DNA of 64,000 nt from Jacaranda mimosifolia (GCA_018894105.1 CM032123.1:2853001-2917000); one strand, 5' to 3'. Shown: positions 24,363-36,428, counted from the stretch's first letter. Notes: generated by a model from the sequence alone, not told the origin. Program-made: numbers and translations.

Positions 24363-25601
24363 TTATAACCTTACTGGTTTCTGCAGAACAGCAGACAAGT
24401 AAACTTCTGATTTTCCCGAACCGTTAACTCTCTCCCCAACAACCCATTTCAATTTCTTATATCCAAAACGCTCAATCAATCGAGTTAGAGCCCTTTTCTT
24501 GTCATCAGTCGAACAATAAAAGCTATCCAACCAAAACAATCCACCGGCCCTCAAGATACGATCAATATCAAACATCAAGAACTCCAATTTCTCAGCTCGG
24601 CCACCCACATCCAATCCATTGGCAGCATGAACCAAATCAAATACATTATCGTGAAACGGGAACCTATGATCCAAGCTCAAATACAAAGGGAAAAGACCCC
24701 TAGAAGCAATGAATTCATTGACGGGTGCATCAATATTCAAACTGGCTGTAACTATAGTCACATTTCTCTCAGCCATTCTAGCAGCAAAAGTCCCTGACCC
24801 GCCGCCAATATCAAAGCCAATTCTAATCCCACCATTCCCTATAGCCAACACATCATCAATAAGAAACTCATTCTTGGTTCGAGCCTTAACATATCTTTGA
24901 GTCTCGTAACCATTAACAATGTCAAAACAACCAGCACAATCCCTATTCAGTTTCTTACTATTCAGACAAGCAAGGTTCTTGCATCGTAAACCACTCCAAC
25001 TGTAAATCTTTTCACTAACATTTTCCCATAGCGAAACAGGAAAAGGCTGCAAGCCCACCTTAGGAATTGTCTTGGCAAAGCATCTCCTCCGAGGTAAAGG
25101 CTCACATCCCTGCAGAATCAGCTTCTGGCCAAGACTCCAGTCATCAGGACAAAGCCCATTGACTTTATAACTCATATATTCAGACAGCAAATCAGCAGAT
25201 TTCTCACAAGAATGCCCCACAGATGCCACCATTTCAGTGATCCCAGTTCTTGAATCTTTCCCCAGAGGGAGCTGATGGCGGTTTAAGAACTCTTTAAGCT
25301 CATTAGCAGTGTTGGGTCTAGAAAGATCTATGCTTTGATAGCCTAAGATCTCTTTCTCCATCTGGGCTAGCTTTTTTTGTGAAAATTCAATCTCTCTAAG
25401 GATTAAGCTTACTTTTTCTGAGATCAAAGATATGTTCTTGGGATAGTGGCGGGTTGTCGGATGGTATGTGAAAGCATAAAGAGCAAAGAGATTTGTGGTG
25501 ATTACTGAAAAAAGCATAAGCAAATTCACTGCTGAGGAACATCTTGATACCCTCTTGAATCTTGCTGTTCCTTCCCCAGTTTTCAGAGAAACAGAGCCCA
25601 T
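24363..25601 (-). CDS. Membrane-anchored SAM-dependent methyltransferase-like protein (At1g29790-like)
   Basis: A single exon encodes 412 aa from ATG 25601 (MGSVSLKTGEG); the open frame extends further upstream only through a TTG codon. A hydrophobic segment at about residues 23-43 (SAVNLLMLFSVITTNLFALY) follows a basic stretch, as in a signal anchor of a type II membrane protein. The C-terminal half holds a Rossmann-type SAM motif I, IGFDIGGGSGTFAARM, a post-I DAPVNEF region, and FDLVHAANGLDVGG and LRAGGLFWLDSFY motifs. These resemble the plant putative methyltransferases related to At1g29790, whose substrate I do not know. Its stop lies 391 bp from the ARF5 stop in convergent orientation, so the 3' untranslated ends may overlap. 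Confidence 0.87.
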   Translation of the reverse strand: MGSVSLKTGEGTARFKRVSRCSSAVNLLMLFSVITTNLFALYAFTYHPTTRHYPKNISLISEKVSLILREIEFSQKKLAQMEKEILGYQSIDLSRPNTANELKEFLNRHQLPLGKDSRTGITEMVASVGHSCEKSADLLSEYMSYKVNGLCPDDWSLGQKLILQGCEPLPRRRCFAKTIPKVGLQPFPVSLWENVSEKIYSWSGLRCKNLACLNSKKLNRDCAGCFDIVNGYETQRYVKARTKNEFLIDDVLAIGNGGIRIGFDIGGGSGTFAARMAERNVTIVTASLNIDAPVNEFIASRGLFPLYLSLDHRFPFHDNVFDLVHAANGLDVGGRAEKLEFLMFDIDRILRAGGLFWLDSFYCSTDDKKRALTRLIERFGYKKLKWVVGERVNGSGKSEVYLSAVLQKPVRL

Positions 25602-26755
25602 TTCTTTTCTTGCTTTGTTTCCACTAATCAGTCCAAATTTTGAGACAAAAATGAAGTGTTTGTGAAAGAAAGATGGGAGCAAGTGCAAGAGAAAGTTGAT
25701 TAATTAGGACATAGATTAATGTAGTTAGAAGCAATTAAGACACCAAACATGGTTTAAGGATGGTTGTCGGTTGAGTTTTAGGAGGTAAACCGTTCACGTG
25801 AACTTAGATCAAGTGGGAAGAGACCATCTTTGGGGTGCTTTAGAGAAAGAGAATCTAGGCTAGTCTAGTGGCTGTGGGAGTGTGAGGCTACTGACTAGGG
25901 TCTGATCTTGTGAATTTTGTACAAGAAATTGACTGCTGAACTGATATATTCTATAAATCTCAGCTAAAAGTCAAAGTTCCTGAAAACAATGAAGCGTGAC
26001 CCCTTGTTAGCAAAACACCCCAGAAAAAGAAATAATATATTCAATAATGTAAAAATATAAATTATGAATTTTTTACATTTTTAATCTTATTTATAATGCT
26101 CTAAGATCATCTTCTTCTTCATGTATTGATGCCCAAAATTTTAACTTCATACATCGTATCGTTATTTTTATTTTATTTTATTTATACACATGCGCACCTA
26201 CAATTCATTAAGATTTGAACTCCTTGCTTTACACATAAAATATTATAATAATGCCACTTGACCGATTGACCCGTTGATTATTAATAATTGATATGATTAA
26301 ATACCGATCATTTCATTGAAAAAAAATCCCATCTTTTATTGGGAGGATTTTTGACTAAATTTATTTAAAATATTTTATAGACTCCTATATCTCATAAGAT
26401 GTTAGATCATATTTGAAAATATTCTCTTCAAGTGTTTAGAAAAAAATAAGATTTAGAAACTTATAATATGTTAGGACAATTTTGAAATTAATACGATTAA
26501 AAATTTAAAATTACAAGAGTTTGTTGAAAATTCACAAATAACTTAGAAAGTTCTTATTTTAAGTATCATAATTCTTATATTTAGAGTTTATAATTTTTTT
26601 TAAAAAAAAAATCTTACTCCCCATTTTATAACATTTTATAAACTTCAAAAATTTATTAAATCTATGTTTTAAAAAACATAAATTCATCCCCAAAGGATAC
26701 AAATAGCAAATTACCTAGAACCAAGCCCAAACCAAGGAAGCCCACAATCTTCCAA
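25602..26755. other. Upstream region of the methyltransferase gene and intergenic DNA
   Basis: The first few hundred bases right of 25601 should include the leader and promoter of the minus-strand methyltransferase gene, but I cannot fix a TATA box. A SINE-like element follows (26162-26280). The sequence from 26340 to 26700 is AT-rich and carries the degraded cttataaacttc-type repeat. Confidence 0.45.
26162..26280 (-). mobile_element. SINE-like element, minus orientation
   Basis: Read on the minus strand it runs ggtcaatcggtcaagtggca (box-A-like), then caaggagttcaaatctt (box-B-like), then gcatgtgtataaataaaat with an A-rich tail. This is the layout of a tRNA-derived SINE. The order matches copies at 60897-60992 and 8990-9054. 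Confidence 0.6.
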
Positions 26756-27536
26756 GGGCAAGTTTGGTTGGATTTTGAATTTATCTCTTGATAACTTATT
26801 TCATGATAAGTTGTTTGATTATTACCTATGGTAGTGTTGTTAAGTTGTTTGATTATTAATTATTGCAATGTTGTTAAGTTGTTTGATTATTCACTATTTA
26901 GTATTGTTTGGTTTGCATGATTATTTATAAATATACCCACATAATTGTTATTTGTTTGGAGGTATAATAGTCCTTGCTAATTGATTATTCTATGAAATGA
27001 CCATGTTATCCTTAACTAATTTGCAGTTCTATAAATTTTGAGTTTAATTACTTATATTTGCAATTAATTTAATTTGGTGGGTTCATGAAATAATTTAATT
27101 AAAGATTACTATATACTTTATATAGTTTAACTTGAACCTCGCAAAATAACAATAATTGATATGTTATTAGTTGGAGTGTATATATATTTTAACTCATCTT
27201 AAAAGTAATTATACTTAAATTTATATAGTTAATTCACAATCATGGACATAATTAATTAACAAGTTGTTAATCTTTAAATTGGTCAAGAAGCAACTAAATT
27301 TTGCAAAATAATTTATGGACTAAAAAGACTTTTTATAGCAAAAGGGAGCCAACTTTATCAAATGGAATAAGTTATCCGAAGGGTTGGTGAGTTTAGTTAT
27401 ACCATAAGTTAGGATTAGATATACGAGTCTAATAATAAGTTACCGATCTATGGGTAAATAAACACACAAACCAAACATGGGACTATACATTATATATTTA
27501 CCAAATTCTTAGTTATACCTCCAACCAAACTTGCCC
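26756..27536. mobile_element. MITE-like element with 17-bp GGGCAAGTTTGGTTGGA inverted ends
   Basis: The left end GGGCAAGTTTGGTTGGA (26756-26772) has its exact complement tccaaccaaacttgccc at 27520-27536. The 781-bp interior is AT-rich and non-coding. Near the left end, gttgtttgattat recurs about every 50 bp (26812-26920). Target duplication is not obvious. The ends resemble the shorter element at 4605-4875. Confidence 0.75.
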
Positions 27537-27602
27537 TAAGCATTAAAGATAATCATAAACTCAATTTGACTTTATTTTTTAAATAGTAATTATCTATATA
27601 TT

Positions 27603-27627
27603 AAACACACACACACACACACACACT
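27603..27627. repeat. (AC)n microsatellite
   Basis: An uninterrupted run of AC dinucleotides, about 25 bases, about 180 bp upstream of the TLDc gene start codon. Confidence 0.9.
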
Positions 27628-27804
27628 GAAAAGTGGTAGAAATTGATTGGAGGGTAAATTTTTTTATTATGCTAAAACTTTTGATTAGAATAGCGGTAAA
27701 GGATGTTAGTTGCTCCCATCATCGAACTTCCAGAACTCTTATCATCGTCAAAAAAATAAGAAAAACAGAGGAAACACGGGGAAACCTTTCTTGAAATCAA
27801 GAAA

Positions 27805-30800
27805 ATGGGGCAATCATCATCAAGGGAGCAAGAAGTATCACCGGAGTTGCGGGAAGTACAATCGCTAGCTGCATCAACTGGAGCCCTCCCTTCTCTCGAA
27901 AAAGCATTTTCTCTTCTCTCTGATCCACAAACCAAATCAATTCCTGTCCATTCTCTAAAGGTAATTCTAAAACAAGAAAATCTCTTACACCCCCCATGAT
28001 TTATCTGGAAATAAAAGAAATATATTTTAGTAATTAACTAGAAACGGTGATCATCATGTGGGTTGTAGAATTGGATTACAAGACATTTTTTTTCCTCTTG
28101 TCTTTCTTGTTAGTTGGCTGTTATGCTGCAGATTGCTGTTATTTATTGATGAACAAACATCTGTAGCGTACTGAATTTATGTCTGAAAGTTTTTGGCTTG
28201 GTAATAAGATAGCCCTTTTTCATATTTGAATAAGAGGTTAGGCATTTTTTTTGATATGTTAATTTGTGCTTGGCTAATTGGCAAAGAATTCTAAAAAGAT
28301 CATTTTAGTTCTTTATTTGTGAGTTAAAGTGGAGTTTCATCGGTACATGTTTCCTTTTTTGGTACTTTCTCACGGGAACTCCAGTTTATTCATATGTCTA
28401 TATAATTATCTGATTATGCAATGTTATTTACTCTCCTGTTCAACTCTGTTTGTTTCAGAAATGTTTCGATTTGACTTTCGAAAACTTGGAATCTGAACAT
28501 GGGGTGGTGTTTAAGGAGCTCCATCTATTGTTTAGTCATCTGGGATCTACAATAGTCGACTTATTTTTTGTAGCTGATAAAGATGGAGTGAATTGGATTG
28601 AGTTCTTGAGAGGGTACACAAAATGTTGTGCAAGAACAGTTGCTTCAGCATCGTTTAATAGTTTATTTCGAGTGTTTTCTGTGACATGTTCAAAGGCTGG
28701 CCTGCCAGTTGATCTGCAATTTGAGGTCTTCGATGATGATTGTAAGATTAATGGATCGTTTTCTCCCCATAATATTATTTTGCTTCTTTGGATATGTTGG
28801 ATTTTTTCATGGGAGTCTAGGACATTGAAATTGATTACTGGGAAGAGCAAAGGGAAATGCTGTCTTCCTGATATATCTCATTTAGTATTATCAGCCATTG
28901 AATCATGTGTTGAAGATGGTCAAGAATTGGACTTCTGGGATTCCACTGTTTCAGAATTGGATATTAAACTTCCTGCTGCGAAAATTCATCTATGGGCCTT
29001 GAAGACTATACCGAACCTTGCAGAGTGCTTTCTACAATTTGTTCATGCAAGACTTTGCTACCTTGCTACCGATGAGGTAGTACTCTTCTTCCTTCCGTTC
29101 ATAATTTTAATTCGTTTGATGTTATTTTTGCAGTAAGTTGTCATTATTACATATTAAAAGTTAGACAAGATGTCTTTTCTGTTGATGCAATATTAGTTTA
29201 TTCGAAGCACACTAGACGTGTATATACCAACAGCATATGTTACAAAATTGGGATCCTTGTACATTAGTGTATTGTTTTTTTCTTCTCTGGCATAGTTGTT
29301 CTGTGTCAAACCATTCTAGTCGATGAATCTTTTATAATGTTTCTTGTAAAAAAAAGGATCATATTGCTAGAGATTGACTAGCATTATGGGTCAGATTTCA
29401 GTTACTAATCATAAGATTATCCAATTGCAGGACAAATCAGAGCCATCATGCTCTTCTGCTCTAGAAAGCTCCTCATCAGCAAGTTCTGAAACTAACCTTT
29501 TGACCTCTGGAAGGGCCTGGGTCATCTCACTTACCTTAAGAGGTTCTATATATGAAGAGATATCAAAAGCTTGCTTGCCCAGTGATGTTGATGAAACAAA
29601 TGAAAACCTACTTTATCGGTTCGTCCACTCTCTTCTTGTCCTTGTTTAGATTATTATGTGCCTTGCTCACATTCTGGCATTGCTTAGCTAGGCTCCATTT
29701 TGAACAACATGCAGGTCATCTGTTCATGGGAAAGGTCTTAATCGATTTTGGTCAAATGTCGAGGGCTACAGCGGTCCTTTACTAGTGCTTATTGCTGCCT
29801 GTGAGGACAAAAGCAATACAAGGAGATGGATCATTGGTGCACTAACTGATCAGGGTTTTGAAAATAAGGAATTATTTTATGGAACTACTGGTAGTCTTTA
29901 TGCTTTGAGTCCAGTTTTTCATGCATTATTATCTTCTGGTGAGTCAAGAAAGTTGTGGTCTTATTTCTTGATATTTGGCATGCTCCAGTATATAAGATAC
30001 TTTTGCTCACTCAGACTGAAACTAATGGAACATTTACTGCATTGGCAGGAAGGGAGAAAAACTTTGTCTATAGCCATTTACGTCCAACTGGTAGGGTGTA
30101 TGAGGCTCACCCAAAACCAGTGGGAATTGCATTTGGTGGATCTATTGGAAATGAAAGAATATTTATGGATGAGGATTTTGCTAGAGTTACTGTACGCCAT
30201 CATGCTGTTGATAAAACGTACCAACACGGCGCCCTTTTCCCCGGTCAGGTATTTTTCTTCCTTTTTTGGTTTTTTAAACATACCGAGTTATTAGAGTTTG
30301 AACATCAGACTTCACATTTATATAGCAGTTCCTTTCCAGTTAGGTATGAATATATAGACTTAAATATTGTAATGGGTGGAAAACCATAGGTTTTTATACT
30401 ATATCTTGATGTTATTTGAAAATGAGATTCTTTCCTTAATGGAAGACTTGGACTTCCATTTATCATGTGAAGAAGATAGTGTCCAATCATGGGATGAGCA
30501 CTGAATTTGTGTGTTGATAGGGATTCTTGCCAGTTGAAGCCTCAGTTTTAGAAGTAGAGGTTTGGGGATTAGGGGGCAGAACTGCAAGAGAAATTCAAGC
30601 TTCTCACAAGAAGCGAGAAGAACTTTTTACAGAGCAAAGGCGAAAGGTAACCAATTCTTTCCAAGCTTGAAGGTCTTTTGCTTGAGCTACATGGGATTAT
30701 TGATGGCAAATTTTCATGCAATCTTTTCTACTAAAATTTCCTAGGTTGACCTGAAAAAATTTGCCAATTGGGAAGATTCACCGGAGAAGATGATGATGGA

Positions 30801-30843
30801 CATGATGTCTAATCCAAATGCAGTCAAGCGGGAAGATCGTTAG
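27805..30843 (+). CDS. TLDc-domain protein with probable N-myristoylation site
   Basis: Seven exons join in phase: 27805-27960, 28459-29076, 29431-29618, 29715-29938, 30049-30248, 30521-30646 and 30745-30843, giving 536 aa. The start MGQSSS fits an N-myristoylation signal (Gly2, Ser6). The region around residues 95-105 has DKDGVNWIEF, half of an EF-hand-like loop. The TLDc domain covers roughly residues 280-470, with WVISLTLRGSIYE, SSVHGKGLNRFWSNVEGYSG, LLVLIAACEDK, ALTDQGFENKELFYGTTG, IAFGGSIGNERIFMDEDF and GFLPVEASVLEVEVWGLGG. TLDc proteins are linked to oxidative-stress resistance and V-ATPase interaction in other eukaryotes; the plant function is not established to my knowledge. It resembles Arabidopsis At5g39590. 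The tail KREELFTEQRRKVDLKKF looks helical and basic. Confidence 0.92.
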
Positions 30844-31650
30844 TTAAATTTCTTGAAATCTCAGAGAAAACTGTTAGACAACATTGTATATATGTACACT
30901 AACTGAGCCACTTTATTGTTTTCACCTGCGGGTTTGTTTGGAGTTCTCAATAGATCATAGGATTGGTAGTTTCTATTGCAGGGGAGCAAGAGATTCTGGT
31001 TTGCAATTTCTTTTGTTTGTTAGTGTATAAAAATAAAAGTCCTCCTAGACTTCTAAATAAAGAATCTACCTTTGTAACTTCAGGTACAGTAGAGCAATAT
31101 GCCAACTAAAAAAAATTCATAATTTCAACCTCAATTTGATTGCTTATTGGGGATTTAAGACAATTTTCTATTAAAGATCCAACAAGAGAAAGCAACCACA
31201 ATTTCTGAGTTCTTGGAATAAAGAAGAAAAAGCATCCTTGTCAGAACTCAAAAGTGGTGGCTGGTTCATGAAATGATTGTACTAAATCCTAAGATTAGGT
31301 GTAACTCTTGAATATCTGAACTCTGGACAAGAAACAGGATAAAAACTGATGAGTGGAGAAAATTCAGATCATAAATATTATCTGAGTATGATATCCTCCA
31401 AACTGTCCGCAACTGCAGCAACATCTTCCACAGCAGCAGCACAGATTCAGCCATAAAAAGGACTGATTCAGCCATAAAAAGGTCAAATAAATGCAAAAGC
31501 AAGAGTTTTACATGTTCATATGAAAGAGAACAAAAGTGCTAGCAACCATATCTAGCAATTTGATCTTAATAGTGAACCTTTTTATGGTTCTGTAGCTTTA
31601 GCTTGTCAAATTGCATCTCATAAAACTGATTGAAGCATGATGAATGGCAA
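30844..31650. other. 3' flanks between the TLDc and mL53-like genes
   Basis: These genes are convergent. The interval should hold both 3' untranslated regions, including an aataaag-like stretch near 31057 on the plus strand. A 22-base near-duplicate, gattcagccataaaaagg, occurs at about 31445 and 31465. No further gene seen. Confidence 0.5.
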
Positions 31651-33617
31651 TCATTGCTGCTTCTCTTCTGCTTTCCTTGGCTGCAAAAATATGGAAAAAC
31701 AAGTAAAGAAGTGGACAGATGCGACGCCAGATAATAACAAACAAGTTAAAAATGTGGTTGACTCAAAGCATACAAATGACTACAACAAAAGATATTTTCT
31801 CATGCTACCGTTTCTCAAATAAATTAACTGGACCAGATAATACCTTCACTCAAATGAGAATTTGACTAATCATCTCAATTGTGCAATTGAGATCCTAAAT
31901 CTTTCAATCTTAACAGAGAACTTAACTAATCATAATTTAATCATCCAAGCACAGTCTCGTCTGAATCTCTGAAAGTACATAGCATGGCACCGCAAGAAGG
32001 AATTCTTTGACATGCATAAGCAAAGACAGAACCCTCCAAATTCTGTAGTGCCGAACGCATATTTAACTGAACAACGAAAGTTTACAGATGTCATCCAAAT
32101 ACAAAATCTATAGGAAAAACAAGCTTTTTTAATTCATTTCACCTAATCAGGCATTGAGCATCCACTCTTCCAAGAGAAAGGTCAGTGGGAATGCTAAAAA
32201 ATCATAACAAATTTTCTATCTGCAAGTTAAAAGCTAGTTAAATGATTCAACATAACTTATTGCGCCTAATGGTTGGCTACTCAAAATAATAGAGATGGAA
32301 ATGACAATTTGACTGTATTTTAGACATGAAGATCTACCGTGCTATTTGCAAGATTAAAGATTACTACATAGGTGCCAACATTTCACCACTCAATCTTGCA
32401 CATATAGCATACACCATATTCAATGGTGCAGTATCATAAATTGCACCCAGATCCCATAACCCAAAGCCATGAAGCTCCACACCACAGACAAGCCCTATAG
32501 CACAGAAATCAAAGGATCTAAACTATTTTTTAAAGTGATACATAATAGGCAAAAGCATTTTGGACCTATTCAGGGATTGCTTCCTCTGCCCCAGCCGGAA
32601 GACGGGAATCATGTGTATTCACAGAAAATCTCTTCTGATAGGATAAATTCCAATCAAAACACAATTTTCTCAAACTGCTTGTTTATTTGATTCGCAGCCC
32701 TGTTATTATTGCTTTTAAGCTCACAGTAATGGGAGATTTCTGAGAAATTTGGAAACATTAAAGTGTTTGAAATTGCTTTGACATAATTAATTCTGATAGG
32801 CACTAGTATCAAGAACAAACTAGACTACTGAAACTCAGATGTGCAGCAATCCACTTGCTCTTTGATCCGATCTTCCTCCACACACTTTCACCGTGATAAC
32901 GGCCATAAACTGAGCTGTCAAACTGCATTTATAGTGTTCTTCGCTCATTATATATTGCAAAGAGTCAAAGACTAGTGATTTTAATTCCACCAAGGCCAGC
33001 ACTAAACCCAAAAATGACATCAAATGGTTTAAACCCATTTTCACTCAGCAGAATAAAAACACAAAATGACAATTCAATTGGCTAAAAAATAAAATCTCTA
33101 AGAATAGAAATCTTTCAGCCATAAAAGCAACAAACATGTTCGACGAATTGTCTATCCGAATAAACCACAGGCCAACCACAAAACTCATTACCGTTCACAG
33201 CGTAGGACAAAAGAAATTCAATTGAAACAAAATCCAACACAAAGGCAACAAATCCATTACCTTAATTCCTGTAAACGGTTGGCGCAGCTCTGCTTCGGGG
33301 ATAACAACAGGCCACTTCTCACCAGCTTCGCGAAACATCTGCTCGGTCTCAAGATACTGACCCTTTTCTAGGATCAAATTGCGGATATGCTGGGCCGTAG
33401 TGGAGGTGGCATCAAAAGTTTCCTCGACGCCGTTGACAAAAGTTACCGTGATCTTGGGCGGGAAATCATCGGTGCGGCGCTTGACTTGGACCTGACAACT
33501 GGGGTTCGACTCTTTGGCCTTGCGCGCGTTGCACTGTGCCAAGAACTCCATGGACGCAGCTAAGCGTGGGTCCAGCGCATTGAACTCGATTCTCACCTTC
33601 GACAAGAACTTCAACAT
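31651..33617 (-). CDS. Mitochondrial large-subunit ribosomal protein mL53-like
   Basis: Two exons, 33617-33261 and 31680-31651, join in phase across a 1580-bp intron and give 128 aa. The protein starts MLKFLSKVRIEFNALDPRLA and contains CNARKAKESNPSCQVQVKRR, ITVTFVNGVEETFDAT and GEKWPVVIPEAEL. The tiny last exon adds PRKAEEKQQ. This is the small thioredoxin-fold-like MRP-L53 type of protein of the mitoribosome large subunit. It resembles what I recall of Arabidopsis At5g39600. It would act in the mitochondrial matrix. The lack of a long cleavable presequence is usual for small mitoribosomal proteins. The last exon is supported by a good acceptor (ttttgcag) and family C-terminus. Confidence 0.85.
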
Positions 33618-33830
33618 TTTTTTTTCTGTTCTTTCTTTATCGGGTGTCCAGAGGATTTACCAAAGACCCCAATTTTTCAGAAAGTGAAAAGGACTGTTAA
33701 GATGATTTTATATAGCAGTCAGATGGTTTTGATTTTACAGACCTGGCTTTTTATTTCCTCTTTCTTTCTTTCTTTACTTTTTTTTTTGTGTGTGTGTGTG
33801 TGCGCGCGGGGGGGGGGGGGGGGGGGGGGG
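33618..33830. repeat. mL53 upstream DNA ending in T-rich, (GT)n and poly-G tract
   Basis: The first part is the presumed leader and promoter of the minus-strand mL53-like gene. It runs into a T-rich stretch, then (GT)n at 33788-33802, GCGCGC, and an uninterrupted run of 26 G at 33808-33833. The poly-G abuts the MITE left end. Its exact length may be an assembly or sequencing artefact. Confidence 0.75.
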
Positions 33831-34097
33831 GGGAATGTTTGGTTATGTTTCATGTTTGATTTTAATATGTATTTTGAGAGAATCGATATTGTAAATGGAA
33901 TTGAGTCATGTGAAAGTTGTGTTGAGAATATAATTATTTGTAGTTATATTTTGGGGAATAATTAAAAATTTATTTTGGGAATTTTGGTATGTTTGTTTAT
34001 TTTTGGGGAGACATGTGTTGGATTTTGGGGGTAAAAATGAAATTGAGTAATATTTTTATTATAAAAATAATAATAAATTATATATAATATATGTATG
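33831..34097. mobile_element. Left part of a MITE split by the LTR retrotransposon
   Basis: It starts gggaatgtttggttatgttt. Its complementary right end, ggaaacataaccacactccc, lies beyond the retrotransposon at about 44704-44724. Together the two parts (about 267 and 130 bp) make a roughly 400-bp element of the same family as 10030-10402. The last five bases, GTATG, are the retrotransposon target site. Confidence 0.65.
34093..34097. repeat. Target-site duplication GTATG (left)
   Basis: The five bases directly before the 5' LTR, repeated exactly after the 3' LTR at 44592-44596. Confidence 0.92.
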
Positions 34098-34720
34098 TGA
34101 TATAGGATGGCCCAACGGCACAGGACCCAAGTGACTCGTCGACCATGTTCAACCAATCCACAAGGCGCTCCATTGCCCTCGGAGTTGCTCGACCGTTATC
34201 GACCCCTAATCTCGTCGATTCTTAGGTCGAGCCCTGCACAGTACTCTGCCACCGCATTAAATGCGTTGACTGGCAACACGCCTCCGCATTAATGGCGCAT
34301 GACCTCCCCTCACCGTTTGACACAGCAGACGCCGCAACAGTGTGCCATCTTGTCCTGCAGCATAAAATGACATCCAGCTGGCAATATTCAAACAGGGGAA
34401 TTGACCGATTACCCCCGGCCGGAGGCTGGAGGTCCCTGGGGTAAGCCAAGGGCTTCCCTGACATTTCCCACAAGGGAGAAGAATATAAAAACCCCTCAAT
34501 CTTGCCTCTCACAGGTATGCACTCATACACAAAAAGGCTCTTACATTCCGCTGTTCGATTAAAAAGGTCGAATATATACTGACTTGAGCGTCGGAGGGCC
34601 TAAGCCGAGGGCCACTTGGCTAGCCTAACGTTTGCTGTGATTGCAGGATTCCAATCCCAAACTAATCCAGAAGATCAATACCCCGGATCCGTATCCATCA
34701 TCGAAAACGAACCCTCATCA
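34098..34720 (+). repeat. 5' LTR, 623 bp
   Basis: It starts tgatataggatggccc and ends aaccctcatca. A TATA-like tataaaa lies at 34484-34490. It is nearly identical to the 3' LTR but lacks a 36-bp block near its start. It ends directly at the PBS. Confidence 0.93.
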
Positions 34721-34722
34721 TT

Positions 34723-34740
34723 TGGCGCCGTCTGTGGGAA
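34723..34740 (+). other. Primer binding site
   Basis: TGGCGCCGTCTGTGGGAA follows the 5' LTR after two bases. TGG at its start pairs with the CCA end of a tRNA, and the GGCGCC core is common in plant Ty3/gypsy elements. I did not assign the tRNA. Confidence 0.8.
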
Positions 34741-34760
34741 ACACGGAATCCTCTATCGAA

Positions 34761-36428
34761 ATGGTAAACACTAGGCGAGCCCCATAAGGGAGGAAGGAGA
34801 ACTGGAGATCTAGTTCTCCCACCGCCCGCCAGAACCAAGGACAAGACGAGCAAGCACCCAGTATGCAGCCGGAACCTGTGGTCACGCTCATAATGCCCCA
34901 GCTGATGCAGCTCATCAGCGAGCAAATCTCAACACAGATTTCTGCCCAGCTCTCAGTAGCACTGAATAGACATGTTGTGCAACCGGGGCCGACAGCCAGT
35001 GCCACACCTCAGCCCGCAGGCCCGGAGAGGGCACGACCAGAAGAGTACGCACAATTACCGGAGTCCCCTAGACGTCCATCCCAGAGAGAAGGGAGCCTGG
35101 GCCGTTTTCCGAGGGAGGTAGCCCGCCCACCGCCGAGGGAGGAGGTGGCAGACTCCGTAGACCACGACGTTCGGCCCCTTCGAGCCCCGCAGCGCGATAG
35201 GGCCGGGCATTCTAAAGGCAGGCAAGACCAGGACTAGCAAGAATGGGAAGAAGTCTCTCACCAGGTACAACAGTTGAATAAGCGCCTGGAGGAACTCTCG
35301 AAGAGGAATGCTGACAGGACCATGCAACCGGAGATGCCTCCGAGATTCCGGAGGGAATGGGACTCCCCTTTTGTCTAGGAAATCATCGATGAGCGCATTG
35401 CCATTGATGCAAAGATCCCCACCGGGCTCTCGAGGTATGACGGTTCCACGGACCCGAATGAGCATCCGATGCAGTTTGAGCATATGATGCAGCTGCATGG
35501 GCATAACGAGTATATACGTACAAAGATGCTCGTGACCACTTTCCAGGACGTGGCCCTAGACTGGTTCGTGAAGTTGGAACCGACATCCATTTTCCCATAC
35601 GACCAGTTATGTGACAAGTTTTTGCACCAGTTCGCTAGCAGGAGGAAGGTGAAGCTACCGCACACCCACCTACACACAGTAAAACAGGCTGAGAGTGAGT
35701 CTTTATGGGACTTCTTCACTAGGTTCAACACCGAGGTGTTGAAGATAGACAGCCCAAGGATAGAATTTGTGATCGATGTGCTGTTTCTGGGGCTAAGGCA
35801 TAAGGAGTGCGCCAATGCTTTGGTCCGCGCGCAGCTAAGAACAACGGAGGAGCTCCTCGACCTTGCCGAGAGGTACATGACCCAGGAGGAGATGAACAAA
35901 ATGAAATATGGCAGCATAGAGGCCGACAAGAAAAGGGGCAAGGAGAAAGAGGAGAAGCAGAACAGGGAGGGGCGCCGCTCCCCGATCAAACGTTTCCATG
36001 ACTACACCCCACTCTCCATGCCAAGGAAGGAAATCCTCTTCGCTATACAACATGATAACCTGCTTAAAAGGCCTCGAAAAATCACAGAAATTGAGGCTAT
36101 GAAAAAGTCCGGAAAGTACTGCCATTTTCACAAGCAAAAAGGGCACGACACCGAGGACTGCTTCAATTTGAAGGATGAGATCGAGAGGCTGATTAGGCAG
36201 GGACATTTGAAAAAGTTTTTCGAGGAGAGAGCTCGACGTGAGGAGGGGGCGACCAACCGGACTCCCCGTAGAGAAAGGTCGGTTAGCTCGCGATGGGAGG
36301 ACAAGGGAAAGAAACCAGCCCGTGAAACCCACCCGCCCATTAGAGGTGTCATCGACACGATTGCCGGGGGGCCTGCAGGAGGAGACTCCCGAAACGCAAG
36401 GAAGCAAACCCAGAGGCAAATGACTTGA
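34761..36428 (+). pseudogene. gag of the LTR retrotransposon, with in-frame stops
   Basis: An ATG at 34761 opens only eight codons. The main frame, from 34863, runs to TGA 36426-36428 with internal TAG at 35235-35237 and 35376-35378. The part from 35380 has a retrotransposon-gag domain (FEHMMQLHGHNEYI, ALDWFVKLEPTSI, LWDFFTRFNTEVL). Near the end is a zinc-knuckle-like YCHFHKQKGHDTEDC (Cys/His spacing CX2HX4HX4C), as in Tat-lineage gag. It would form the particle and bind RNA. The N-terminal third is poorly conserved and proline-rich. Confidence 0.88.

Noticed and set aside
25602..25688. Longer start of the methyltransferase-like protein
   Set aside because: The extension starts at TTG, not ATG, and MGSVSLKTG at 25601 fits the family start.
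29955..30389. 144-codon frame as a separate gene
   Set aside because: Part of it is exon 5 of the TLDc gene; the rest is intron on either side.
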